DNA of 64,000 nucleotides from Oreocharis arfaki (taxonomy: Eukaryota; Chordata; Aves; Passeriformes; Paramythiidae), in contig VZRR01010929.1 of NCBI GenBank assembly GCA_013398015.1, positions 19,471-83,470 on the forward strand, read 5' to 3'. Positions within the stretch are counted from its first letter, which is position 1, and each line of letters begins with the position of its first letter. Made by a program: the position numbers and the translations under genes. The notes beneath the pieces were generated by a model. That model made no database searches. It was not told where the DNA came from and worked only from the letters and a program-made list of their open reading frames with translations. Shown here piece by piece: positions 12,401-23,791 of the stretch.

Positions 12401-15400
12401 ATTAGGTGTGCACAAAAACTTCATCCTGAAAAAAAGCTCAAATGGCTTTTCTTGGTGAAGAAAAGGTTATCTTGGAGCAGTGGTTGAATCTTGGAAACTG
12501 CTGTGTGATCCCACTTGAGGGTTTTTTCTTTTCTTTCTTTTTTTTTAGTCCTGCTCCTTTGTCCAGCTTCTAAACAAGCTGCCATTTATACCAGCACAAT
12601 TCTTTAGGTACGTGCTATAAGCATTTATTTAATTAAATTTCAATAAGACTCCTTTTGAATGGCATGCTCTACTTCTTGGCCAAGAAGGAATGAAGCACTA
12701 CTATATTTTTCACATCAATGAAGGCATTAGCACAGTAGGTTTTCTGAAAATTGTTTTAGATAAAATCTAGGTGTGTGTTGCTGAAGTATAGCAGAAATGG
12801 GGTCGTAAAGTAAAATAAAGTGCATTAGCCATGTGGCACTGCTGGAGTCTTCAAGAAGAAAAATGTAATTTCTGGTTTGGTGCTGGTGCTGGGGTCTGTG
12901 ACTGAACATTGCACCTGGCAGCCCTGCTGTGAGTCACTGAGCCCGGCCGCCTTCACTCGCCAAGACATTTATAACTTGGTTTAGTGTTGTGATGTATAAT
13001 CTGTCTGAATGCAGAATGCCTAATGATGTTGTGAATCAGCTGGTTTCATCTTGTCTTTCTGGTCTTTTTCTTGTCGTGGCTCTTTCGAAAGGAGAACCAG
13101 ACACTAGGGAAATCAATTTACTGCAACAATTTGTGTGGCTCCCAGGCAGATTGATTTAAATAAGCAAGAAGCTTAGATTTGAATAATTTCAGTCTTGCTT
13201 GAACACTCTAGTAATCTTTCTAGAGCTTTCTAGTTTGGTGATATTATTTTGCAGCTAATCTTAGCTTTTATTGCTAAGCTTGGTATGTTGCCTGACTAAA
13301 TTGATATGATCTGTAATTATTTAAATGCTTGCATGTTAATGTTTCTATCTTTTTTTAATAATGTTTAAAAATGGCAAGCCATTATCTACTGAATTACTTC
13401 TCCATGCATTAAGCTGCTTTTGGATAGAAATGAGAAACTTAATTAAAATGTGGAAGATGAGTATTGTTGAAGTAGAACTAAAGTACTCAAATACTGGATC
13501 AGAACCATTGTTTTACATGGAAAAATGCTTAATACATCAGTATAGCTTTCCTGGTCATTGTGACCTTTGAGACTTGAGAAAAAGGGATTTTTTTTTTTCC
13601 TAAATTTCTTAATTGTTAGAAAAAAATATTCTCTTTTCTCAATTCCTGTTCAGAGCCTCATCTTCAAGGTATTGATGTGAATGCAGTTGTAATTGAGAAT
13701 CTGTTTTGTCTGCACCTGTGGAAAGGGCTCATTTGTCAGAAGCTGGAGATGAGCTCACAGAGCAGGAGAAGAAAGGTTTGCCCTGGAAGCGTGTTAGCAG
13801 GTTCCCAAGTGGTGTATTGATGCCTTCAAGAGCAGAAGCACCGTCTGTGAGTCCCTTGCCACACAGCAGTCCTCCGGTATCCTCCTGAATTTGAATTTGG
13901 TGCACCTTGCCCAGTCTTATCGCTTGATGGTACCATCCTTCAGGTGGACTTGGTGGTTGTTTTGGTTCTCCAGTGCAAGGAGAAAGGACTCAAATTCTGG
14001 TTGCATGTGCTTCCTTGAGTTTCTTCTGTTTCTTGGTCAGAGGCAGGTGGTAGGTACCTCTCTGTGACTAAGGCTTCCATTGGCTTATCCTGACAAGTGT
14101 TTTTTGCCTGATCCAGAATGCATTTATTTAAAATTCATCTTACTGAGGACAATGGCAAAAATGGTAACTAGAGCTGTTAAATTGTGGGTACAACAGGATG
14201 GACACCCTGCCTAGCTGCTGTAAAGAGAGTTTCAGAACTTTCTGTTGAGTGCCTTCTAATTACGTTTATAAAGGACTTAAAATTGGTGGTAAAGTTGTTT
14301 TCAGCTATTTTATGGGAAGCACAGCTCGTTACTGCCTTCTGAAGTGCAGGGTGGCATAGGGTTTATTTTGGATGTGCATCTCATGGGCAGCCCTTCCTGT
14401 GTGGAGGAACTTGAAATGGAAGTGGGGCATTGGGCCGTTTCTAGGACTCCCTAAAAATAGCCCACAGATCTTTCCTGCTGAGTTCAGTGGGTGATGGTGA
14501 GAATCCAGCAAAACAGATCTCATGGGGGAAACTCATCCAGGGCTGGAGAAATCCTCTGGACTGCTGAGGCAATGTCCTAATTCTCTGTTGTAGAGTGGTG
14601 CTGCTCGCAAGCTGCTGTTGTCGGCTGTGCTGTAGACTTTAATACATGTTACCCCTTTGTGCTTATTTGCTTATTCCCACTGTGTACAAGTGCAGTGTTG
14701 TTCCCTAAGTGAATTTATATTGGCCTCTCTAGTTTAATGGACTGCTCTCTTTTGAATAACCAGAAAGTTTTTGACAGAGAAGTTTCTTTGGGAGAATTGG
14801 AGAATGAATAACATAACAAGTCTGGCTTTTTCCTGGCATGGGATGGTCCTTTAAGGTATTTTTAAATCCTGGCTTCTGGCCCTTGTTATTGGCGTCAAGT
14901 CAAGAGCTTGTGTGGCTTTTGACTTGACATGGCTCTTCTCAGCTCCCGTGTTGTGTTAGACATAATGGACTTACACTGGGATGTGTCCTAACTGTTTTCA
15001 CTGCTGTCACTGTAGCCTTGGGGAGCCTCAAGTTGCCATTGGATTCTCTCAGCAGCTGCACAATACCTACAGCTTTTCCAGTGAGCTTGTGAATGTTGTA
15101 ATGAGTTGAGGAAGGATGGACTCAGCTGAGGAAGGGTGGTGGCTGGGCCTGGTCATTGAGCATTTGTCATAATTTTTTTTTTTCATGTTTGAATAGTACT
15201 GTGATGAAATTGACACATAGAGGGAATGATGAAGTCAGCGATTGTAGTTAGTGCTTAAGTGAGAGAAGAACTGAAACAGTTTATTTTAACAGCAGGTAGT
15301 CACTCTACTTGGGACTCCTGTTCTTCACCTGCTGCTCACTGCGGTGAAGAAGCGAGTGATGTGCTGGGCCCCTGCAGATCTTCTGAAGAGAATTCCAGTG

Positions 15401-18400
15401 TTTTGTTTTAAATCCAGCTGTTAGGAGTGTCTGAACACTGGCTGTACTCAGGGTGCTCTTGCTTTTGAGGAAGACTTCCCTATTGCATTCCATCTCACAG
15501 CTAGGGTCCAGGAGACTTTGTGCTTTCAGGAAATCTCTTGCAGGGTAATAGCACTGGAAAGCTGGTATGTGGGGTCCCTTGGTACCTCCTGCCCCTCTTG
15601 TTGGCATTGCCAGATAACAAAACAGATGTTGAATATCACATGGGAATTCAGGGTGACATACACAATGAAGACTAAAATAGTTTTTTTCTTGTGACAGCCA
15701 AGGACTGGTGCTGGGTGTTGTGTAAGAACTGCTACAGGCCTGTTCATCCATGTGTAGTGTAACATCCATCATGTTTTGGAAGTACTGATGTTAAATTTAA
15801 TTGTGCCTCTCACCACTGTCCTGAAGGAAGAAGGGAAGACTTCAAAATAAAATTTTTCTTCTTGTGGTTTGTGGTTAAGGCTGAAGTGGCTTCTCTGAGG
15901 TATTTGATTTTTATTGCCTCTAAATAGAATAGCTGGCAGGAGTTAAAAATAGCAGAGTCTGCTTCCCACCTGTTTGGATGCTCATCTTATTTTGGTTCGG
16001 AGGTGGAATGTGTGAATGTAAATCCTTAGGATTAAAGCAGTGCTGCTCTTGCCGCTGAGCACGGGCAGGAGATGCTTCTTGCGCCTTGGTGAGGATGAGC
16101 GCTTGATTGATGTGACGCATGTGCCTTGCTGGAAGAGGGGGAGGAAAATGCTCCTGGGGAGGGATCTTTGGGAGCACTGCATAGCTTTCAGTGTGGAAAA
16201 TTGGAGTCATGAGCCCGTATGTTGAATAACAAAGACAAATATGAATATTGGCTGGTGGAGTGTTTAGAGCATTGTTCACTTTGCTGAATGAAGCAAGAGC
16301 ACTTGGCAGGGGAGCCTGGTACTGGTTAGAGGTGCTCTCCAGCAATGGTGGTGTAATGAAGCTGCCGGCAAGGGGGGAATGTTGGTGCTTGTTGGCTTTG
16401 CTCTGCAGCCCAGCACTCCCTCCGCTGGGTTGTGGGAATGGGGTGATGAGTAAGCAGCGTTTGCTCTGAAACCTGCACTTCTCTGCTTTGGTATGTGGAG
16501 CTTTTGGTGTGAACTGTTTTCTTAACTCCTGTACAAAGCTGATTTACAAAGGATTTCTCTGGTTCCAGGCCATGTGCAGCCAAAACATGATTCTCTGAAG
16601 AACAAAGCATGGTCAGAACAGCATTTTCATCGTAGGAGACAGGGGCTTTGCCACTCCATGTACAACAACCTTTTATCTTGTGTAAAACTGAATATTGCTT
16701 GTGAACTCCTCATGGCTTTTTGGAAGCTTTCTGAAAAGTTAAGCTCACTTTGGGGTACTATAGAGTATATACTGTCAAAAGACATGGAGTCTCTGTATGG
16801 AGAATAAGTCATAGAATTTGACTTGCGAAGAGATTATGAATGTATTTGATAAAAGCTCTTCATTAGCTGTTGCACTGGAATTATTTGTTGAGACTTCCAT
16901 TTCTTTCTTGGCTCGTTTCTCCTCCACATCACCAGTGGATGCTGTGCATTACTGCCAGTACTTAAGCTATTGATTTTGCCTCTTTATTGGAACACTCTAA
17001 AGTTTATCTGGGATGTTTCTGATTGGGGTTAAGGCAGAATGTCATCAAGAAAAGTAGTTTGAAAGTAAAGTTGTCTTAGCATAGCTTGTGGACTGCTTGA
17101 ATGCTGCAGGTGGAGATGCCACTGTGCATTCCCAGTAAACTCACTGGTGCTGGGTGGACTCTTCTGTAAGCCAATTTGTACTATCCTGGCAGAAAACTCT
17201 AAAATGATGAGCAGTTTTCTCTTGATTTGCCGAGTTTTGGATGGTGCGATGAGCTGGAGTCAGCTACGGGGTAAGGAAGGCAGCAGACTCCCTGTCACCT
17301 CGGTTGGTGGGATAACAGCTCTCCTTCTCCTTTTATCCTCTCTTGTGACTCTACCAGCATCCTTGCATGCCTTTTGGTGTCTGAAGCTTTTTGCTGGCAT
17401 TGCGAGAGAGCTTTCCAGGAGCAAACCTTGAAACCTGGCGGGATCTGCAGCTCAGTGTCGGTGCTATGCTTAGTAGCAGAGCTCTGTTGTGGAGGAGTGT
17501 TGTGGGAAACATTATTTCTGGTAGCAGTGCTGCCAAACTTAGGTGGCAAACCCGTAATTTCAAGGTCTGTCTTATTCCACGACTCATTGGGACTGCCTGG
17601 AAAGCCTTCGAGAGGAGGAAGAGAGGGGCCTAAGGGAAGAACAAACATCTGGGACAGATTTGCTTTGATTGTGCTGGCTGTTGGAATATGCTCTGATGCG
17701 TGGATCTGTGTTGAAAGGAGAAAGGCTGAGAGGGCTTAGGGGCTCTAGAGTCCCCCATGCAGGGAGGCAGAAGCAGCAGGGACAAGAATAGCTTGTGTGA
17801 GAAGGCTGTGGCACAGAGCATGGCACTCCCAGCACAGAGCAGCTGTGCAGCCTCTGGGCACCTGCCCTGCACTTCTGCATGGGTGGGAACAGCCAGCTTA
17901 GAGAAAGTGATTTGCTGGTAAGAGCCAGCAAAGATACTTGCTTGGTGAGGCAAATGGAATTGGTTTTTCCTTAAAATTGCACCGCGGTCTGTGGTCACTT
18001 CTGATGCACCAGAATTTAAACTTGAGATTTTTTTGTGCTTTTCCTGCCTTTGGTGTTTGCTCAGGGAGGGGTCTCTGCTGTGCAGGAATGGTACACATTC
18101 CTGCTGAAGACCTTGCTTAGTGTCAAATGTGAAACAAGCAAAACGACTCATGGCTTTCTATCAAAGCTACAACAGAAAGAGTAGGGCTTGCTGAGCTTTC
18201 TTGGTGTTTGAAGCAGATACTGAACAGTGGATCCTCAAAGTACCAGGGGACAAGGCCTGCTTCATCCTTATCTCCTTTTTATGTGGCTGGTGAGCCAGAA
18301 GGACACACATGTTGTACTGGGATTTTTTGATGTTGCTTTGTGCTATCTTTTCTGAATTAGTGTACTTACCTTAATGGTGTCATACCCCTGGAGGATGTAA

Positions 18401-20183
18401 AATGTCAGCGAAAGTGGAAAAGTTTGTGTAATCTAGAATTTAGTTAAAACAGTGAAAAAAAGTAGCAGAATTTGGTGTTTGGGGTGATGTGCCACTTGTG
18501 CTCTGTGTGTGCAAGATGACTAAAGAAATTGCTGCTGGTCATGATAGTTTAATTTTTATACACAAAATTCTGTGTATGTTTTGGAGGTGGTTGTTAGGTG
18601 TTTGTGTATAACTTGGACTAATACATTTGCATAAACCAGGAACACCTAACCAATGTTGACATAATTATTTGGGTAAAGGATTTGCTGCATTGCAGGCTTT
18701 AGCTCTTTTTGTAACCGGGAAAAATTATTTATATGAAATAAGCAAAGTATATGGAAGCTAGGAGCTTGCAACTTTGGTGCATGATATATCTACAGTTAAC
18801 TATGCTTTAAACTGGCTATTTTCAAAGCATGGATGGTAAATATAGAGGGTTTTTTGCTGACATGGCAACACAGGGTTTGTTTTTAGTACTAGGAGTTCAC
18901 TGGCATTAGCGAATATTTCAAGCTTGGCTTAGCAAGTTTAACTTTCATTGCTCACTAAATGTGTAATTAAGTTACGACATCTTCTCATCTGTTTTGAACT
19001 TAAATTATCACTGGTTTTAACTTTCCTCACACACATGACTTTTTCAGGATTGCAGGATGTGTGAAAACGGTTTACTGTAGCCATATGCTTCTTGGCTCAG
19101 AGCTCCAGGATGTTTCAGTAGGTTTGAGGCATGGGTGGCTGTGTGATGTGTGGTTTTTCTTTTACAAAAGCTGTGTTGATTCTTGCCTAGACTACTCTAT
19201 CTCCTCCTGTTTCCAGAAATTCTTCTGCAGGATATTTTCTAGTGGTTGCATTGGAAATGCATCAGGTTTGCAGGAGGGTGGCTCCACCAGATGTCTCCTT
19301 GATCCCTACCTTGCATCTGGCCTGTGCTGTTTCCAAGTGTCCAGCAAGTCTAGCTTGCTTGGTTCCTGTGGGTTGAATCACTTTATTGTGAGTTTGCTGT
19401 CCTGGCTGGATGTGTTTGGTGTGAAGAGGTGGCTGCTATCTGTGGCAAGGACAGAGCTAAGAAGCCAGTTGTCCTTTTAGCAGCTTGCTGTCCTCCTCCT
19501 TAGAAGCTTCGAGGTTAGCAGGCTCACTCTTACCATTTCTCTACATATACTGGTGATAGATGGTTGTTAAATCAAAGTGGAAGAAACAAAACATAAGCTG
19601 CCTGTACTGTGTGTCTGTGTGCACCATCCCCTGAAGTATAATTGACTGTGTGACAGTGCAATAAACTGGGGACCACCCGTAGTCTGGCTGGACTTCTGTC
19701 TACCCTCACTTTCATAGGAATGTAGCTGCTTTCATTAACATCTTTTCCTAATTGACTTTTTAGAGGTTTTTGCAATCTTCCTGAATTGAGGGAGAGAACG
19801 TCTACTGGGTTCTTCCCATCCATGAGCCAATTGCCTTTTTGTTTTGCTGTTTTGCTCCGTGTTGGTTCTCAGTGGCTTTTGCCTGAGCAGGTCCAAAGTC
19901 TATTATCTTCAATGTCTGGAGATTATCCATAGTTAGTATTTGAGCTATGCCTGGTTCTTGCTTTTCAACAAGTTCACTGCTACTCTTGCATTGAAAGAAT
20001 AGTGGAAATGTCTGCTGTCATCGCATCTTCTGTTCTCAGGAGGGTTTGAATTCTGGGAATTAAGGCATTTGGGTGCTTGACTTCAGACTCTTTCATTTGC
20101 ATGACTTTTGCAAGGAAGCAAAGGAATCTGAATGCTGGAGATTTAAAATAATCCCTGCAGAGAATTTTCCCAAGACCTTGACT

Positions 20184-20373
20184 TTCACAGAACTGTAGAA
20201 CAGTTTGGATTGGAAGGGACCTTAAAGGTCATCTTGTTCCAGCCTCCTGTCATGGGAAGGGACACCTTCCACTAGACCTGGTTGCTCCAAGCTTCATCCA
20301 GCCTGGGCTTGAGCACTTCCAGGGACAGGTCATCCACAGCTTCTTTGGGCATCCAGCCTCACCATTCTCATCC
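20184..20373 (-). repeat. CR1 LINE 3'-end fragment, antisense to GLG1
   Basis: The plus strand carries the hallmark antisense CR1 block: a degraded copy of the terminal repeat, TTTGGATTGGAAGGGACCTT, then 'gtcatgggaagggacacctt', 'ttgctccaagcttcatccagcctgg' shortened forms, and 'ccacagcttctttgggcatcc'. These match the CR1 3' region in order and spacing as I recall it. The element is 5'-truncated and moderately diverged, as is normal for CR1 in bird introns. It is the only unambiguous transposable element in the window and is the main evidence for an avian source. Confidence 0.85.
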
Positions 20374-23300
20374 ACATCAGTTGATGAGGATACTTAGCTT
20401 GCTTTTCAAAATCTCGTGGTGTGAATTGTTTTTCCTTAGGATGTGATGCAGTAAGACCCAATCAAGTGTGCTTGGTATACCCAGCTGGAAGGGGCTCTGA
20501 CTGTCGCTGAGGGAGTGGCTGTAACTGCACCCCCGGCAGTGTGCTGTGCACTGGATGGTGATGCATGACACTAATTCAGTCACCATCAGCTGTTCCTGTG
20601 GCTCCCAGCATGATGATGGTCCATTTCTGCTGCTAAAGCACCAACACCTTTTGCCCCTTTGGGCCTGGGCACTGGTGGTGGGCTCCTCACTTGCTGTATA
20701 GTTTTGACCTAGTTTTATACTGCTGCCAAAGCAGAGAGATTTAGAAAGGGATGGATGACTGTTGTGGTTTGCTTCAGTGAGTTGAGATCTGGTGGATGGG
20801 AAAAGGCACTTTTAAACACAGCGGTGTTGACGACTTCTATCTGGTGGTGACAGGACTTCACACAAACCTTTGAATTTTTCTGTGGAGTTCATAATGCTAA
20901 TGCAGTGTGATTTGTGGCTGTTGTTTGTGGTGGTATGGAAGAAAATGCTTTTTCTGTTCAGGTTTTCTTATATCTGTTACTTGTTCTAAACTCTGCTTTC
21001 CCAGGGAGGTAGGAAGTGGTGTTCATACTCTGGAATGTGAGTGTTAGTGCGTGAAGGAGTTTGAAGAACTTTCTAAAGAACTGTAAAGGGAGGCAATATA
21101 TTCCCACTGAAGCTGCTAAACAGCAAAAGCTTCTGTGAGCCCAGAGGCTCACACACGTTTTCTGTAAAGGCTGTTTTTAATCCTTCAGTTCCAAGATGTA
21201 AGAGGAGTCCTTCTCTGTTGATAATCAGTGGAATGTCCTTGCCATCAGCTTTCTCTCTGAAAATGCCTTGACTAGCATGTGGTGCTCGTCTAGACTGCTC
21301 TCTTCCTTCCCCTTGCCCTGGGGGTCTTTCTGAGCATCCGTGTTCCACAAGCTCACCATGTGGGACTGACACAATGCAGCTTTTCTTGCTCTTCAACTTC
21401 CCTTAGTGGTAATTTGAAGCTTATTTTTCTTTCGTGACTCTTACTGCATACTGTTGGGAAACCACTTGTTTTGAAGGTTTCTTGGGTGGATAGAGTGGAC
21501 AAGGGGCCACAGGCTGTTGCTTTAGCAAGGCAGAACTGGTGTGGGTTGCACTGGGGAGGTTTTTCTTCCCCTTCTTCAAACTCAGCCCTTCAGCTTATCA
21601 GACAGAAGCTAAAAGGATTGTTTTTCTCCTGTTACTTCACTGAAGTAGGGAGAAGCAGGTCAGCATTGCATGACCCCACATCTCCAACACTTCCAGTGGT
21701 AAGAGGGAAGAAGGATCACAGCTCTTAGCTGGCAGGGTGTCATCTTGTTCCACATTGAAAGGATTATTGGCTAGATAATACACTTTGCTTATTTAAGTAC
21801 TGAGCTGTGAATGAATGCAGTACTAAAGCTTAGTTAAGGTCCCATTTAAGTTCCATTACTCTTCTCAGAAGAATAAGTCTAGATTTCGTTTTCACTGAGC
21901 TGAGGTTTGCTGCAGAGCACAGGAAAGTCTAGTATTTCAATGTGTAAGGTTTTATTGTTGTGTATTTCAAGAAAAGCTTGTTTAAGCTTCTCAAGTCAGT
22001 ACAGAACCAGTACATTATCTTTTGGGGCTCATCTGTCCAGAAAAAAACCCTGAGCTTTAATCTTTGGTGGATCTGAAGCAAGGGTTACCAGGTTGGAGGG
22101 TATAAAAGTAATTGAACTGACCTCGGACGGTTTTGTGGGAGTGCCCTTTGACCCTTAAAAATTCTCCTGCCTGCAAACATGTTAGTAAGTCCTGTCCTCC
22201 ATAGGAGAATTCCAGTGCTAGGCTATATATTTTTATATAGAAAATATCCTTGACTAAAAGACTGAGACAGCAATTTCAGTGGGGGGCACTCTGCCTCTCA
22301 ACTTTTGAAAGTAGTCTAAAACCTTCATCTGTTGCTGAAGGATGTGGGATGAGTGCAGAATATTAAGGAAAGTGCACCTTGTAAGTCACAGTAGTGTTGG
22401 TCTTAGAGGCTGCTGTAAAATAGAGCAATTTGGGTGGCATCTTAGTTCAGTTCTGCAGTCTAAGGATAACGAAGAGACATCTGCTAGTCTTTAAAAAAAA
22501 AGTTGATATCCAAATATTCAAATTTATAATTACTTTGGGAGATACAGTTTTAGATCATGTCAGTCTGACCAAACTGCAATTAATTACTAATCTTTCAGGT
22601 ACCGTTTTTTATGTTAGAAGTGGAGAGGTGATTTCTGCCACTTACTGCTATAAAAAGCAAATGTGCTTTAGTTAATAATGGCTGTAATTAAGAACTTGGA
22701 AATGTCTTCCAGGCTTGCTTTTTTCCTCATAAACTTGTGTTCATGTTCCCCAAAGCAGCAATGGTACAAGTGTTGGTGTAGCAGATTGTGCAGCAGCAAA
22801 GGCTTGCACTGAAAAGCTCTGCTTGCTTCCAAAACTGCTGAAATGCTGGTTCTCTTATGTCAGATCCCTGAGGTCTAACATCTTGGTGTCAATTATGTGT
22901 TTAAGCTTAGAGTGGTTTTGTGTCTTGAGGCTCTTAACGCATGTCTGGCATCTTAAGTATCAATAGAAGCAGAGACTTTGTGAGTCAGATTTGATTTTTC
23001 TGTGGGTGTGACGGCCAGGTGATTTTGTCCTGCCTTTGTGATGTTCTGCTGTGGAGAGGAGATAGGGATTTGTATGATTAACTTTTTTCAAGGAACTCTT
23101 CATTGTGAGAGCTACTCAGGCTGAAAGGAGAATGGGATGGTTTGCACTCAGAGTTCTTTCCAAAGAAGCTCCCCAGGAGAATATAGTGAATATTTTGAAA
23201 TGATGTATGGATATTGGACGTCACCAGTTTCTCACAGTTGAAAGTATAAATCTTGGGGCTGCTTAGAACCAGCCCTTTTATGTACAGCTGAAAGAAAAGA

Positions 23301-23758
23301 TGTTACTTCTCAAATGGGGAATATGAAAGTTTCAGTCTGGGGGTGGGGAGTGAGTCCTGCCTTTCTCCTTCAGTTGTATGCACCAAACTAATTTTTCTTT
23401 AAAATTCTGCTCCTACGTCTTTGTTTTCCCCCAGGTGCTTTTTCACGTTCTTAGTTTGGGCAATTGTGGTAGATGCCAGTGCATTCATTATGTTTTTGCA
23501 GTGTGTACATAAATGCTGCTACTCTTGTGCTGTTTGTTCTTTTAAGTCAACGTAATGTCTAAAGTACCTGTTTGTTCGTTGGTAATGAGGTATCATCACT
23601 CTTGTGGTGCAGATTTTTAAATTTCCTGTCAATTGTGTCAAGTTGTTTATTACAGTGGAAAAGAGTTGACGGTATTTTAGTTTCAAAAGTTTAGACTCTT
23701 CTCTGTTAAATGCATCACATCTGTAGTAAACTGACTCTTCTTTTCTTTCTCCTTTCAG

Positions 23759-23791
23759 CCAGATAATGAAATCTCTTCAGACTGCAATCAT
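23759..23791 (+). CDS. GLG1: GLG1 exon A (33-nt microexon)
   Basis: Encodes PDNEISSDCNH (window residues 1-11), the end of Cys-rich repeat 1 including its last Cys. The acceptor follows an unusually pure pyrimidine tract (CTTCTTTTCTTTCTCCTTTCAG) and the donor is GTAAGT. It is phase 0 at both sides, so skipping would remove 11 residues without a frameshift. The match to the mammalian protein and the direct continuation into the next exon make it secure despite its size. Confidence 0.93.

Larger units (their letters stand above)
1..23758 (+). other. GLG1: Long GLG1 intron (probably intron 1), 5' end outside the window
   Basis: No exon of GLG1 or of any other recognisable gene is visible in this stretch. 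The part of the protein just before the first exon here (most of Cys-rich repeat 1) is not encoded anywhere in it, so the preceding exon is to the left. There is no CpG island, so the promoter is also outside. Contents noticed: T-rich tract near 3270-3312, A-run 8906-8916, T-run 11393-11406, three NKX2-type sites at 6114-6341, a 24-bp direct repeat at 6547/6674, an enhancer-like motif cluster at 12241-12400, a CR1 3' fragment near 9393-9440 and a clearer CR1 fragment at 20184-20373. The rest looks like ordinary unique intron sequence; open frames here on both strands are short and match no family I recognise. Confidence 0.85.

Noticed and set aside
15305..15772. 155-codon open frame on the minus strand in the long intron
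   Set aside because: No family recognised, no neighbouring exons in frame and no poly-A remnant of a retrocopy. Translated search against avian proteomes would settle it.
17584..18151. Overlapping open frames on both strands
   Set aside because: Ser/Leu/Gln-rich products on the minus strand of a GC-richer intron patch; they look like composition artefacts.
21190..21206. Sequence that translates to QDVRG, recalling the GLG1 repeat-1 stretch just before the microexon
   Set aside because: Only five residues match; the upstream codons do not match the expected TWSNNLAVLECL and no acceptor fits. The true upstream exon is outside the window.
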